Shown here: positions 53,164 to 63,030 of the stretch, one piece after another | How the letters are laid out: each line of letters starts with the position of its first letter | Numbering within the stretch: position 1 is the stretch's first letter | Origin: Deltaproteobacteria bacterium IMCC39524 | GTDB taxonomy: Bacteria; Desulfobacterota; Desulfuromonadia; Desulfuromonadales; BM103 | Reading direction: 5' to 3' | NCBI GenBank assembly: GCA_029667085.1 | Contig: JARUHJ010000003.1 | Location: 124,001 to 188,000, forward strand | DNA: 64,000 nucleotides | Made by a program: the position numbers and the translations under genes | The notes under the pieces: generated by a model | Seen by the model: only the letters and a program-made list of their open reading frames with translations | Database searches by the model: none | What the model was told of the DNA's origin: nothing

Positions 53164-55410
53164 TTATCGTTTCTTGGCGCCGATTGCGCCGCTTTTGAGA
53201 GCTTTCAGGACATCCGCTTTAGGACCGTCGGCGACAACCTTGCCAGCTTCCATAATAACCACGCGTTCAACCAGTTCCAGCAAGCTGGTGCGGTGCGTGA
53301 ATAACAATAGAGTTTTGTCTGCCAGGCTTTCTTTCATCCTCTGTCGCAACAGAAGCTCGGCGTTGTTGTCCATGGCGCTGGTCGGTTCATCAAAAATCAG
53401 GATATCAGGATCAAGAAGCAGAGCCCTGGCAATAGTCACCGCCTGACGCTGACCTCCGGAGAGGTTCATGCCGCGCTCACCGACCTGCCAGTCAAAACCG
53501 GCAGGATGGCCTTTAACAAAATCAGTCACCCCCGCCAGGTTGGCAGCGCTCAGAATCGCCGGGCCGTCAACATAAGGAGCACCGAAGGCGATATTGTCAC
53601 GGATACTGCCGTAGAAGAGATAGTTGTCCTGGCTTACGTAGCCGATATGACTGCGTAAATCAGCGACGTGCAGTTGTCGAAGGTCAATGCCGTCGAGTTT
53701 TACGGCACCTTTCTGCGGTTCATAGAGGCCCATGCATAGTCTTCCCAAGGTACTCTTCCCCGAGCCGGTTCGGCCAAGGACCGCGACCTTCTCACCCGGT
53801 TTGATATGCAGCGAGACACCATCAAGTGCCGGCGTTTGGCTGTTCGGGTACTGGAAATGCACATTTTCAAAACTCATAGAAGGCTGCAGGTTTTTCGCCT
53901 GGATAAACTCGTTATCAAGAGGCCTCTCGTTCGGCTGTTTCATCAGGAGATCGAGTGATTTCAGCGCCATACGTGATTGCTGTAATCGTGTCAGCATGGC
54001 AGCCACGGCACCGAGCGGAGCCATCGCTCGACCCACCAGGATGTTACAGGCAATCAGGCCACCCAGAGTCAACTCCCCTTCGGAGATCAGGTAAACACCA
54101 CCAATGATAATCGCTACGCTCACCAGTTGTGCAGACCATTGCGAAAAGGAGATTGAAAAGTTGGAGAGCGCACGAGCCCTGCTGGTTGATTTTGCGTTCA
54201 GGCCGATCACTTCTTCCCAGCGCTTTTGGATCTGGCCTTCGGCCATGCTCGTCTTGATCGTCTCCAGGCCGGTGATCGCTTCGACCAGCAAGGCATTTTT
54301 CTGGGCACCCTCGCGGAAGCTTTTTTCGATAATGCGCTGAAACGGCAGTTGCAGAAAATACCCGACCAGAACCACCACCGGGACAGCTACAAGTGGTGCA
54401 TAGGCGAGTGGTCCGGCGATATAAGAGATCAGGCCGACAAAGAGGAAGATGAAAGGCATATCGACCAGGGCCATCAGGGTCGTTGAGCTGAAAAACTCCC
54501 GCAGAGACTCGAACTCACGCAGGTTGTTCGCCAAAGTCCCGGCTGATTCAGGCTTATGATCAAAGCGCATCGCCGTCATCTGCTGCATCAGCTTGCTGGC
54601 AATAATAACGTCGGCGTTCTTACCGGCAACATCAGCGAAATAACCCCGCAGGTTGCGAAGCAGGAAATCAAACAGGTAGGCGATAAAAACCCCGATGGCC
54701 AGTGCCCAGAGCGTGTCGAAGGCGCTGTTTGGCACAACCCGATCATAGACGTTCATGATGAATAAGGGGCTGGCCAGGGCCAGGATATTCACCATCACTG
54801 TCGCCAGCAGCACATGCTTGTAGATCGGGAAAAACTTGAAGATGGTCCCCCAGAACCATTCCCGGGTGTCAACCAGCCTGAGGTCGCTGGCCCTTTGATC
54901 AAGCTTGCCTTCCGGACTCGCAAGCAGGACATAGCCTGAATACTGTGGCTGAAGTTGCTCCAGAGAGAGCCGTTTGCTGGTACCCCCACCCTGAGGGAAG
55001 ATCACCTCGGCATGGGCCTCTTCCAGGGCGCTGAGGATACACGCTTGATCATTCTGCAGCACCAGGATGCAGGGCATGATCAGGGAGGAAATATCCTGGA
55101 TCCGTGGCTTGTGGAAGGTGCGGACGATCAGGCCGGCCTGTTCTGCCGCCCTGATACAAACAGCAAGTGGTGGCCGCTCCCGGCCCTGCGGCATACCCGC
55201 TTTAAGGGCAACGGTGGAAACCGGCCTGCCGAGGAGTCCGGCAACCAGGGAGAGACAACGCAAAACCGGAGGTTCATAGTCAACCAATCCCGGTGACACA
55301 AAGTCGCTGGAACGGCGCCTTGGCTGCGGTTTCCGGGGAGTTTCCTTTGGGGTGTTTTGTTTCTCAACAGTTTCTTGCGCTATTTCCGGCTGTTTTTTTT
55401 CTTCTGGCAT
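53164..55410 (-). CDS. lapB: Type I secretion ABC transporter with C39-like domain (LapB/HlyB type)
   Basis: 748 residues. An acidic/proline N-terminal leader, then a C39-like domain at about 45-165 in which the catalytic Cys of true C39 peptidases is missing (EPPVLRCLSLVAGLLG), as in HlyB/LapB. The transmembrane domain is at about 190-470 and an ATPase follows with Walker A GRTGSGKST, signature LSGGQRQ, Walker B ILIFDEPTSAMD and His in LLFTHRT. Exports RTX-like or giant adhesins without leader cleavage. No adhesin gene is in the window. First gene of the leftward secretion operon. Confidence 0.92.
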   Translation of the reverse strand: MPEEKKQPEIAQETVEKQNTPKETPRKPQPRRRSSDFVSPGLVDYEPPVLRCLSLVAGLLGRPVSTVALKAGMPQGRERPPLAVCIRAAEQAGLIVRTFHKPRIQDISSLIMPCILVLQNDQACILSALEEAHAEVIFPQGGGTSKRLSLEQLQPQYSGYVLLASPEGKLDQRASDLRLVDTREWFWGTIFKFFPIYKHVLLATVMVNILALASPLFIMNVYDRVVPNSAFDTLWALAIGVFIAYLFDFLLRNLRGYFADVAGKNADVIIASKLMQQMTAMRFDHKPESAGTLANNLREFESLREFFSSTTLMALVDMPFIFLFVGLISYIAGPLAYAPLVAVPVVVLVGYFLQLPFQRIIEKSFREGAQKNALLVEAITGLETIKTSMAEGQIQKRWEEVIGLNAKSTSRARALSNFSISFSQWSAQLVSVAIIIGGVYLISEGELTLGGLIACNILVGRAMAPLGAVAAMLTRLQQSRMALKSLDLLMKQPNERPLDNEFIQAKNLQPSMSFENVHFQYPNSQTPALDGVSLHIKPGEKVAVLGRTGSGKSTLGRLCMGLYEPQKGAVKLDGIDLRQLHVADLRSHIGYVSQDNYLFYGSIRDNIAFGAPYVDGPAILSAANLAGVTDFVKGHPAGFDWQVGERGMNLSGGQRQAVTIARALLLDPDILIFDEPTSAMDNNAELLLRQRMKESLADKTLLLFTHRTSLLELVERVVIMEAGKVVADGPKADVLKALKSGAIGAKKR

Positions 55411-55748
55411 GGTCCCTCGTCAGGGTCAAACAAATGATTTCACGGGCTTGGGCTCCCCCATCTTACAAAACAACTGGAGCGATCGTTTAAAAGCAATAAT
55501 TCAAGCAATTTACATGCTCGATTATAGCATTTATTCGGACGAATGCGATATACTAACCTAAACCTTTAAGCATTAACCCTTTTTCAACCAGACTAAAGGA
55601 TCAGAAATATACCGGCTGACGCTTGGCAAGTCATGAATCTTTGGTATACCTATAGACACCCTAAAAGGTTTCGCAATACTCGTAATATTAAGCATTTCTG
55701 GATACGAACAGATAAGCAACACGGACATGAAGTGAGGAGGCGTAGATA
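55411..55748. other. Divergent promoter region of the secretion locus
   Basis: About 340 bases between the leftward lapB-like and rightward tolC-like genes; AT-rich with TATA-like patches (ATTATAGCATTTATT near 55521). I looked for a GEMM riboswitch here and see none. Confidence 0.45.
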
Positions 55749-57101
55749 ATGATGAAAAAGATATTCGTGACGGGGCTGTTTTCAAGCATGGTCCTTTCTC
55801 TTGTTGTCCTTACAGGCACCACCGCTTTGGCACAAGACACGACTGTAAAGTTGGCAGACACAGTGACAACGGCTCTTGAGTACAGCCCGCGACTGCAAGT
55901 CCTGGAAGCCAACCAGGAAGCCATCGGCTATGAGCGTGATCGAGCTCAGGGCGGCTACTATCCACAGGTTGACGTCGCCTTCGGTTACGGTATTGAAGCA
56001 CACAGCGACACTCTCACCCGAGCTCAGGGCAATGAGCATAATTTCTACGATCGTCTTGAAGGATCAATTCGTCTTTCACAACTGCTCTACGACGGTAAGG
56101 AAACCAGGAGCCTTGTTGAAATAGAAGAGGCCAAGCTGGTCTCTGCCGGTTATCGGACTTTTGACAATGCCGAGGCGATTGCACTCGATGCGATTATCGC
56201 TCACATGGAAGTCTTCCGTCAGCGTGAGCTGGTCGGGTTGGCAGAAAAGAATGTTAATGACCATCTCGAAATTCTCGACAAGCTTGAAGAACGCCAGGAA
56301 GCCGGTGCCGGAAGCATCGCTGACGTAGACCAGACCAAGGCTCGCCTCGCCCGGGCTTATGCCTCTCTGGCCGAGACCCAGGCGGGTCTCAAGTCAGCCG
56401 AGGCGAATTACCAGCGCTTTGTTGGCAAGCTGGCCGGTGAGATTGAATTTTTCGTTGTTCCACCCGGAATCGTTCCCGGGTCATTGGATGAAGCCGTGCA
56501 ACAGACCGCAGAGCGCAATCCAAAAACCTTGGCACTCGATGCCAATATTGACGAAGCAGACCGCCGGATCGAATTGAGCAAATCAAACTTTTTGCCAAAA
56601 GTTCATGCGGAATTAAGTTCAAGTTACGAAGACCAGGTTGAAAGCTCTGATACCTATGAGCACAACAATCAGGCGATGATGCGCCTGCGCTGGAACATTT
56701 TTAGCGGTCACTCGGATGTTGCCGACCGTAAAGCCGCTATGGCGCGCAAGCTGCAGGCAGCAGCCCAACGTGACGACCAACGTGACATGGTCATTGAGGA
56801 GACCCGCACGACTTGGGCGGAGCTGGAATCAGCACGCAAGCAGGTTGTTTCGTTCGGCGACGCGCTGAACTACAATCAGAAGACTCTCGATTCTTATTTG
56901 AAGCAGTTTAACGTTGGTCAACGCACACTGCTTGACGTGCTTGATGCCCACAATGAAAAGTTCCAGTCTGCCGGCTTGATGATAACGGCAAAAACCAACG
57001 AAGTGATTGCGGCCGAGAGGCTCCTTGCCCTGACAGGCAAGTTGAATGAAAGCCTGCAGATCGACCCGCAGCTTTACGCCGCAGCCAACAAAACCGACTG
57101 A
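55749..57101 (+). CDS. TolC-family outer-membrane channel of type I secretion (LapE-like)
   Basis: 450 residues. Signal peptide MMKKIFVTGLFSSMVLSLVVLTGTTALA, then two OEP repeats (ALEYSPRLQVLEANQEAIGYERDRAQGGYYPQVDVAFGYG ... with AERNPKTLALDANIDEADRRIELSKSNFLPKVHAELSSS). GAGGAG precedes the ATG. It is divergent from the ABC/MFP operon, a usual arrangement for lapE, and a separate channel from the lipoprotein type in the RND operon. Confidence 0.9.
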   Translation: MMKKIFVTGLFSSMVLSLVVLTGTTALAQDTTVKLADTVTTALEYSPRLQVLEANQEAIGYERDRAQGGYYPQVDVAFGYGIEAHSDTLTRAQGNEHNFYDRLEGSIRLSQLLYDGKETRSLVEIEEAKLVSAGYRTFDNAEAIALDAIIAHMEVFRQRELVGLAEKNVNDHLEILDKLEERQEAGAGSIADVDQTKARLARAYASLAETQAGLKSAEANYQRFVGKLAGEIEFFVVPPGIVPGSLDEAVQQTAERNPKTLALDANIDEADRRIELSKSNFLPKVHAELSSSYEDQVESSDTYEHNNQAMMRLRWNIFSGHSDVADRKAAMARKLQAAAQRDDQRDMVIEETRTTWAELESARKQVVSFGDALNYNQKTLDSYLKQFNVGQRTLLDVLDAHNEKFQSAGLMITAKTNEVIAAERLLALTGKLNESLQIDPQLYAAANKTD

Positions 57102-57128
57102 ATCTTCTTAAAACAGTCTCGTTAGCAT

Positions 57129-57166
57129 AAAAAAAGCCCGTATGCATGATGCATACGGGCTTTTTT
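57129..57166. terminator. Bidirectional terminator between tolC-like gene and mglA
   Basis: AAAAAAGCCCGTATGCAT-GATGCATACGGGCTTTTTTG, a near-perfect long stem with A- and T-runs, between convergent genes. Confidence 0.95.
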
Positions 57167-57182
57167 GTTGATTGAAAATCTC

Positions 57183-57779
57183 TTAACCGCCGCCGCCACC
57201 TTTTTTGAGCTCCAGCAGGATCAGCTTGGCAACTTCTTTGAGGGTTTCGAAGACCCCTTCACCGGTTTGTGCACACGCGGGGAACTCGGGGACGTCATCG
57301 GGATTGAGCAGTTCGCGCAGTTCCTCGAGAGGAGTACAGTTTGGCAGGTCCTGCTTGTTGTACTGGATGACGAAAGGCAGCTTCTCCAGTTCGTATCCCT
57401 GCTCTTCAAGGTTGACCCTGAGGTTGTCCATGCTTTCGATGTTAGCATCGAAACGTTCTTCCTGGGAGTCAGCAACAAAGACAACGCCGTCAACACCTTT
57501 GAGAATCAACTTTCGCGAGGCATCATAAAAGACCTGGCCGGGAACCGTATAGAGGTGAAAGCGGGTTTTAAAGCCGCGAATTTCTCCAAGAGCCAGGGGT
57601 AAAAAATCGAAGAAAAGAGTCCGCTCGGTTTCTGTCGCCAAGGAGATCATCTTGCCTTTGGCGTCGGGGGCCGTCTTCTGGTAAACAAACTGCAAGTTGG
57701 TCGTTTTGCCGCATAGGCCCGGGCCATAATAAACAATTTTGCAATTAATCTCGCGGGAGGCGTAGTTGATGAAAGACAT
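57183..57779 (-). CDS. mglA: MglA small Ras-like GTPase
   Basis: 198 residues. P-loop [12 protein letters not shown], switch region with [16 protein letters not shown]3 [15 protein letters not shown]4 NKQDLP. Short Gly tail. In Myxococcus and relatives MglA sets cell polarity and drives gliding or twitching, with MglB as GTPase-activating partner. It follows mglB by 12 bases in a leftward pair. Confidence 0.95.
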   Translation of the reverse strand: MSFINYASREINCKIVYYGPGLCGKTTNLQFVYQKTAPDAKGKMISLATETERTLFFDFLPLALGEIRGFKTRFHLYTVPGQVFYDASRKLILKGVDGVVFVADSQEERFDANIESMDNLRVNLEEQGYELEKLPFVIQYNKQDLPNCTPLEELRELLNPDDVPEFPACAQTGEGVFETLKEVAKLILLELKKGGGGG

Positions 57780-57791
57780 GTTCCGGTATCC

Positions 57792-58292
57792 TTAGCTGAA
57801 CAGGTTATCTATGTCGTCGTCAGTGATTTCGGCGAACGGACTGTCAGCATTGCCGGCCTTCTCAACTTCTGCAGCCTTGACAGCAAGGTCTTCAAAAATA
57901 CCGGCCAATTCGTCACTTGCTTTTTTGACGCGCAGTCTGACAAGTCCAAGAGAGCTGCGATGGTCGAAAATAACCACCAGGATAACCCGCTGAGCAATGA
58001 TAGAAATGTGAATGTTGTCTTTTTCCCCTTCGTGGAAGAGGATGGAGAACTCTTTCTCGCCGATCAGCTTGGCGAGTCCGCCTGTTGCGGCAATGTTGCC
58101 GGCGGTCAGAGAGGCAAGGCTTGTCGTGTCAAGGTGCTCCGTTTCGCCACAGCCAGCAATCAGTTGCCCGTTTTTGTCGACCAGGAAGATGACTTTAGCG
58201 TTGGATTCGCGCAATAGTTTTTCTATGACTGCGCTGATCCTCTGGAATTCCTCGTCGTACATGACAAAGGAGTTGTTCTGTGGCTCGAGCAT
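57792..58292 (-). CDS. mglB: MglB roadblock/LC7 GTPase-activating protein
   Basis: 166 residues. Roadblock/LC7 domain (ISAVIEKLLRESNAKVIFLVDKNGQLIAGCG ... FSILFHEGEKDNIHISII) with an acidic C-terminal tail (DSPFAEITDDDIDNLFS). Activates MglA and helps place it at one pole. Upstream of mglA; together they form a complete polarity switch. Confidence 0.92.
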   Translation of the reverse strand: MLEPQNNSFVMYDEEFQRISAVIEKLLRESNAKVIFLVDKNGQLIAGCGETEHLDTTSLASLTAGNIAATGGLAKLIGEKEFSILFHEGEKDNIHISIIAQRVILVVIFDHRSSLGLVRLRVKKASDELAGIFEDLAVKAAEVEKAGNADSPFAEITDDDIDNLFS

Positions 58293-58467
58293 ACTTGGTT
58301 CTCCTGTTGGGGGGTATTCACCAATAGCCCTTATAGCATTTCATCCTGCATCTTATCAAGGCTTTTTGCCTGATTGCTCAGGCTTCGTAACGGCTTGTTG
58401 TAGACGTTGTCCCTAAAGGATGGTTAGCTCGTGACGTGAATTTTTGAACCTTTTACAAACTGCAGAC

Positions 58468-58502
58468 AAAAAGCTCCCGACGTTTACGCCGGGAGCTTTT
58501 TG
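58468..58502. terminator. Terminator after nifJ
   Basis: AAAAAGCTCCCGACG...CGCCGGGAGCTTTTTG with a TTTA loop and one mismatch; long A and T flanks. It also lies just before the mglB promoter side. Confidence 0.9.
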
Positions 58503-58525
58503 TTTTTAGCTGATGTTTTGCTAGT

Positions 58526-61500
58526 TTACTTGCCGCAGTCTGCTGAAAGATCTGCCAGTTTCTGGTAAAGATCGAAACGGGCGGCGAAGTCTTTCGCCGA
58601 AGCTTCCATCAGTTCCTCAGCTTGCTCGGGATTGGCCTTCTTGAGCATCCGGAAGCGGTTCTGCTTGCTGGTAAAATCTTCGAAGCTGGTCGTCGGCGCT
58701 TTGCTGTCGAGCTGCAACGGGTTTTTGCCTTCAGCCGCTAGGCGAGGATCGAAGCGGAACAGCGGCCAATAGCCTGAAGTGACAGCCTCTTTACAACCGT
58801 CCACGGCGGTGGTCATGTTGATGCCGTGAGCGATGCAGTGAGAGTAAGCAATGATGAGCGACGGACCGTCGTAAGCATCAGCTTCAAGCATTGCCTTGAC
58901 CACTTGACCCGGGTTCGCCATCGAGACCTTGGCGACGTAGATGTTGCCGTAGGTCATGCTGATCATGGCGAGGTCTTTCTTCGGCATTTGCTTGCCACCC
59001 GCTGCGAATTGGGCTACCGCGCCCATCGGCGTTGCCTTGGAAGCCTGACCGCCGGTGTTGGAGTAGACTTCGGTATCCATGACGAGCACGTTGACGTTGG
59101 CACCAGAGGCGAGAACATGGTCCAGACCGCCATAGCCGATGTCATAGGCCCAGCCGTCTCCACCGTGGATCCAGACCGATTTGTTGACCAGGTAGTCTGC
59201 GTCAGCGAGCAATTGCGGCGCTGTCTCGTGAGTACAGTTTGCCAGGATCGCCTTGAGCTTTGCGACCTGAGCACGTTGTGCTTCGATCAGTTCCTGAGAG
59301 GACTGGTCAGCGTCGAGAATCGCTTGCTTGAGTTTCTCGGTCCCTTTGCAGGCCGCGCAACCGCAGGCCATGTTCTTGACCAGTAGCTCACGCGAGTACT
59401 CAGCGGTCTTGTCGATGGCAAGGCGGAAACCGAAACCGAATTCAGCGTTGTCTTCAAAGAGCGAGTTGCTCCATGCCGGGCCGAGACCGTCCTTACGTGT
59501 GGTCCAGGGTGTGGTCGGCAGGTTGCCACCATAAATCGAGGAACAACCTGTGGCGTTGGCAACGACCATGCGATCACCGAACAGCTGAGAGCAGAGCTTG
59601 ACGAACGGGGTCTCGCCACAACCTGCACAAGCGCCGGAGAATTCGAACATCGGCGGCAGCAACTGGCTTCCTTTGAGTGTTGCGCTGTTAAAGAGCGCCG
59701 GATCGGTGTCGGGCAGGTTGAGGAAGAAGTCGAAATTCTTCCGCTCAGTATCGCGCAATGGAGGCTGGGGCTGCATGTTGATGGCTTTGTGGTTTTCGTT
59801 GGTTTTGCTTTTTGCCGGACAGTTGTGGACGCAGGCACCACAGCCGGTGCAGTCTTCGACAGCAACCTGCAGGGTGAACTTTCTATCACCCATGTCCTTG
59901 CCGCGTGCCGCGCAAGATTTGAAAGTCTCCGGTGCGCCGGAGAGGTCCTTGTCGTCATAGATTTTCATGCGGATCGAAGCGTGTGGGCAGACGAAAGAAC
60001 AGATGCCGCACTGGATGCAGAGGTCTTCGTCCCAGACCGGAGTTTCTATGGCGATGTTGCGTTTTTCATACATTGCGGTACCGGTCGGGAAGGTCCCGTC
60101 AACAGGCATTGCTGAAACCGGCAGGCTGTCACCGAGGCCGTCGATGATCGGGCCGAGGGAGTTCTTGACGGTGTCCGGAGTGCCGTTCCACTGGCCGATC
60201 GTCATTTCAATTGCGCTGTCGGCGCTGGCCGGAACAGTGACTTCCTGAATGTTCTCCAGGGCGACATCGACGGCCTGGTTGTTCATATTGAGGACTTTTT
60301 CGCCAGCCTTGCTGTAGGACTTGACGATGGCATCCTTGATCTCCCGTACGGCCTGCTCGATCGTGATGATTTTGGAGATCTTGAAGAACGCGGTCTGCAT
60401 GATGACATTGATGCGGGGACCGAGACCGATTTGGTTGCCGAGCTTGACGCCATCGATAACGAAGAACTTAAGCTCTTTGTCGATGATCGCCTGCTGAACC
60501 CGCTTTGGCAGGTGAGACCAGACTTCGTCTTTGTTGAAGGGGCTGTTGAGCAGGAAGGTTGCGCCCTGCTTGGCGTTTTTGAGCATGTCGTACTTCTCGA
60601 GGAAGGAGAAGTTATGACAGGCGACAAAGTCGGAAGAAGTGATCAGGTAAGGTGCCCGGATCTTGTTCTTGCCGAAACGCAGATGACTGGTGGTCATACT
60701 GCCGGCCTTCTTGGAGTCGTAGACGAAATAAGCCTGAACTTCGTTGTCGGTGCTGTCACCGATGATTTTGATTGAGTTCTTGTTGGCGCCAACGGTGCCG
60801 TCGGAACCGAGACCGTAGAATATGGCCGAATAGCCATCGAAAGGCACCTTGTAGTCCGCATCGAAGTCGAGGCTGCGACCGGTGACGTCATCCTTGATGC
60901 CGACCACACAGTGGTTCATTGGCCTGTCTTTAGACAAATTGTCGAGGACGGCTTTGGCCATGCCGGGGCTGAACTCGTAGGAACCGAGACCGTAACGGGC
61001 GCCAACGATCTGCGGGTAGCCTTTGAAAGAGATCAGGCCATCTGCCATCGCTTCGCCGAAGGCGGTGCGCACGTTGTGGTAGAGCGGCTCACCGATGGAG
61101 CCCGGCTCTTTGGTGCGGTCGAGAACCGCAATTTTCTTGGCTGTTGCAGGCAATGTTTTGGCAAAGGCTTCAACATTGAAGGGCAGGAAGAGGCGGACCT
61201 TGATCAGGCCGACCTTCTCGCCCTGGGCGACCAGGTGCTCGACCAGTTCGTGCATGGTGTCGCAACCCGACCCCATCATGACCACAACACGCTCGGCGTC
61301 GGGGGCACCGACGTAGTCGAAGAGGTTGTACTGACGGCCGGTTTGCTTGGCAAATTTGTCAAATTGGGCTTGTACGATTGCCGGAAGCTTGTCGTAAAAG
61401 CTGTTGACAGTCTCGCGACCCTGAAAGTAGACGTCGGGATTCTGGGCGGTGCCGCGCAGGACCGGGTGGTCCGGCGACAGGCTGCGGGCCCGGTGCGCGC

Positions 61501-62101
61501 GAACCAGATCATTGCTGATCATGTGGCGCATGTCGTTTTCGGAGAGCTCGTGGACCTTCTGGACTTCACTCGAGGTCCGGAAACCGTCGAAATAGTGCAG
61601 GAAGGGGACGCGCGATTCAAGGGTTGCTGCCTGAGCGACCAACGCGAAGTCCATGACTTCCTGAGTGTTGTTGGAGCTAAGGAAGGCCCATCCGGTCGAG
61701 GTGCAGGACATAACGTCGGAGTGGTCACCGAAAATCGACAGCGCTTGTGCTGCAATGGCGCGCGCTGAAACATGGAAGACCGTGGGCGTCAGTTCGCCAG
61801 CGATCTTGAACATGTTCGGGATCATCAGCAGCAGTCCCTGGGAGGCGGTAAATGTGGTGCACAAAGCTCCTGCCTGCAGGGCACCGTGGACGGCACCAGC
61901 GGCACCACCTTCTGACTGCATTTCAACGACCTTGGGAATGGTATCCCAGATGTTCTTTTGACCGGCAGCGCTCTTGGCATCGGAGACCTCGCCCATAACT
62001 GACGAGGGCGTGATGGGATAGATGGCGATTACCTCATTGGTCGCATGAGCTACATGCGCCGCGGCGGTATTGCCGTCAATACAGACCATTTTCTTGGACA
62101 T
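58526..62101 (-). CDS. nifJ: Pyruvate:ferredoxin (flavodoxin) oxidoreductase, single-chain
   Basis: 1191 residues. The fused four-domain form: transketolase-like N-terminal domain (YPITPSSVMGEV), central domain, a ferredoxin domain with CIQCGICSFVCPHA and CTGCGACVHNCPAKS, and a thiamine-diphosphate domain with GDGWAYDIGYGGLDHV and VLVMDTEVYSNTGGQASKATP. Extra cysteines GACAGCGET and ACGCAACKG bind the third [4Fe-4S]. Interconverts pyruvate and acetyl-CoA with ferredoxin, in the cytosol. GGAGGAAG precedes the ATG. Confidence 0.95.
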   Translation of the reverse strand: MSKKMVCIDGNTAAAHVAHATNEVIAIYPITPSSVMGEVSDAKSAAGQKNIWDTIPKVVEMQSEGGAAGAVHGALQAGALCTTFTASQGLLLMIPNMFKIAGELTPTVFHVSARAIAAQALSIFGDHSDVMSCTSTGWAFLSSNNTQEVMDFALVAQAATLESRVPFLHYFDGFRTSSEVQKVHELSENDMRHMISNDLVRAHRARSLSPDHPVLRGTAQNPDVYFQGRETVNSFYDKLPAIVQAQFDKFAKQTGRQYNLFDYVGAPDAERVVVMMGSGCDTMHELVEHLVAQGEKVGLIKVRLFLPFNVEAFAKTLPATAKKIAVLDRTKEPGSIGEPLYHNVRTAFGEAMADGLISFKGYPQIVGARYGLGSYEFSPGMAKAVLDNLSKDRPMNHCVVGIKDDVTGRSLDFDADYKVPFDGYSAIFYGLGSDGTVGANKNSIKIIGDSTDNEVQAYFVYDSKKAGSMTTSHLRFGKNKIRAPYLITSSDFVACHNFSFLEKYDMLKNAKQGATFLLNSPFNKDEVWSHLPKRVQQAIIDKELKFFVIDGVKLGNQIGLGPRINVIMQTAFFKISKIITIEQAVREIKDAIVKSYSKAGEKVLNMNNQAVDVALENIQEVTVPASADSAIEMTIGQWNGTPDTVKNSLGPIIDGLGDSLPVSAMPVDGTFPTGTAMYEKRNIAIETPVWDEDLCIQCGICSFVCPHASIRMKIYDDKDLSGAPETFKSCAARGKDMGDRKFTLQVAVEDCTGCGACVHNCPAKSKTNENHKAINMQPQPPLRDTERKNFDFFLNLPDTDPALFNSATLKGSQLLPPMFEFSGACAGCGETPFVKLCSQLFGDRMVVANATGCSSIYGGNLPTTPWTTRKDGLGPAWSNSLFEDNAEFGFGFRLAIDKTAEYSRELLVKNMACGCAACKGTEKLKQAILDADQSSQELIEAQRAQVAKLKAILANCTHETAPQLLADADYLVNKSVWIHGGDGWAYDIGYGGLDHVLASGANVNVLVMDTEVYSNTGGQASKATPMGAVAQFAAGGKQMPKKDLAMISMTYGNIYVAKVSMANPGQVVKAMLEADAYDGPSLIIAYSHCIAHGINMTTAVDGCKEAVTSGYWPLFRFDPRLAAEGKNPLQLDSKAPTTSFEDFTSKQNRFRMLKKANPEQAEELMEASAKDFAARFDLYQKLADLSADCGK

Positions 62102-62182
62102 CAGACTTCCTCCTTGTACTTGAATGTTGTATCGATGAATCGGGTTTACGATATGTCTTGCGGAAACTATTATCTCTGTGAA

Positions 62183-62782
62183 TCAGATGTCGCGCCGTCC
62201 TTCGACAGCGCGGTTCACAGTGGCTTCATCTACATATTCGAGTTCGCTGCCCATCGGAATGCCATATGCCAGGCGTGTGACTCTTATTCCGAGAGGCTGG
62301 ACAAGCTTTGCCAAGTAAAGGGCTGTAGCATCACCTTCAACCGTAAAGTTGGTGGCAATGAGGAGCTCCTGTACCCCGCCTTGCTCAAGGCGTTTGATCA
62401 GTGGGTTGATCTTGAGGTCTTCCGGTCCGACGCCATCCAGCGGAGAGAGGGCACCGTGCAGCACATGATAGCGGCCTTTGAAAGAACGGCTGCGTTCGAT
62501 GGCCATGAGTGCCTGCGGTTCTTCCACAACACAGACCAGGCCCTCATCCCGCCTTGTGTCGCAACAGAGGGGGCAGGGGTCTTGTTCTGTGATGTGGAAA
62601 CAGACAGAGCAGAACCTAGTGTTGCGTTGCAGGTCTAAAATTGCTTCTGCCAGCGCCTCGGCCTGAGCTTTAGGTTGGCGGAGCAAGAAAAAGGCCAGCC
62701 GGGTTGCCGTCTTGTTGCCGACACCTGGAAATTTTGCCAATTCTGCGACCAATCTTGCGAAGGACGGGATGGAGTCTAACAT
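62183..62782 (-). CDS. recR: Recombination mediator RecR
   Basis: 199 residues. Helix-hairpin-helix start (LAKFPGVGNKTATRLAF), zinc finger CSVCFHITEQDPCPLCCDTRR, then the Toprim domain (VCVVEEPQALMAIERS, GALSPLDGVGPEDL). Acts with RecO/RecF to load RecA on gaps. Part of the conserved dnaX-ebfC-recR cluster. Confidence 0.96.
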   Translation of the reverse strand: MLDSIPSFARLVAELAKFPGVGNKTATRLAFFLLRQPKAQAEALAEAILDLQRNTRFCSVCFHITEQDPCPLCCDTRRDEGLVCVVEEPQALMAIERSRSFKGRYHVLHGALSPLDGVGPEDLKINPLIKRLEQGGVQELLIATNFTVEGDATALYLAKLVQPLGIRVTRLAYGIPMGSELEYVDEATVNRAVEGRRDI

Positions 62783-63030
62783 GATTTTTCGCAGAAATTC
62801 AACAGTTTATGAGATTTCGAAGATATTTTAAGGGGGTCAAATTTTTTTCGTATCACTGAAAAAATTCCCGTTATTTTTTTTAGTGAAGGTAAAGAAATTC
62901 ACTTTAGCTTAAAAAAATTGGCATATGCAAGGATTAAGTTTACCGGCTCCGGTTCACAAGGGTCGAGGCCTCTCTGTTGCGCTGTGTCCTTTTTGCTCAC
63001 TTTATGGCGAATCTTCGCCGACGACTCAGA
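62783..63030. other. AT-rich recR-ebfC intergenic gap
   Basis: Unusually long for this cluster (248 bases). Runs of T and A around 62840-62925 and a short palindrome GGCGAATCTTCGCC at about 63006-63019. No gene or clear terminator. Confidence 0.4.

Noticed and set aside
55411-55748. A c-di-GMP riboswitch in front of the tolC-like gene
   Set aside because: The gap lacks the GCAAAG and GGGxTACCGA segments of the GEMM family on both strands.
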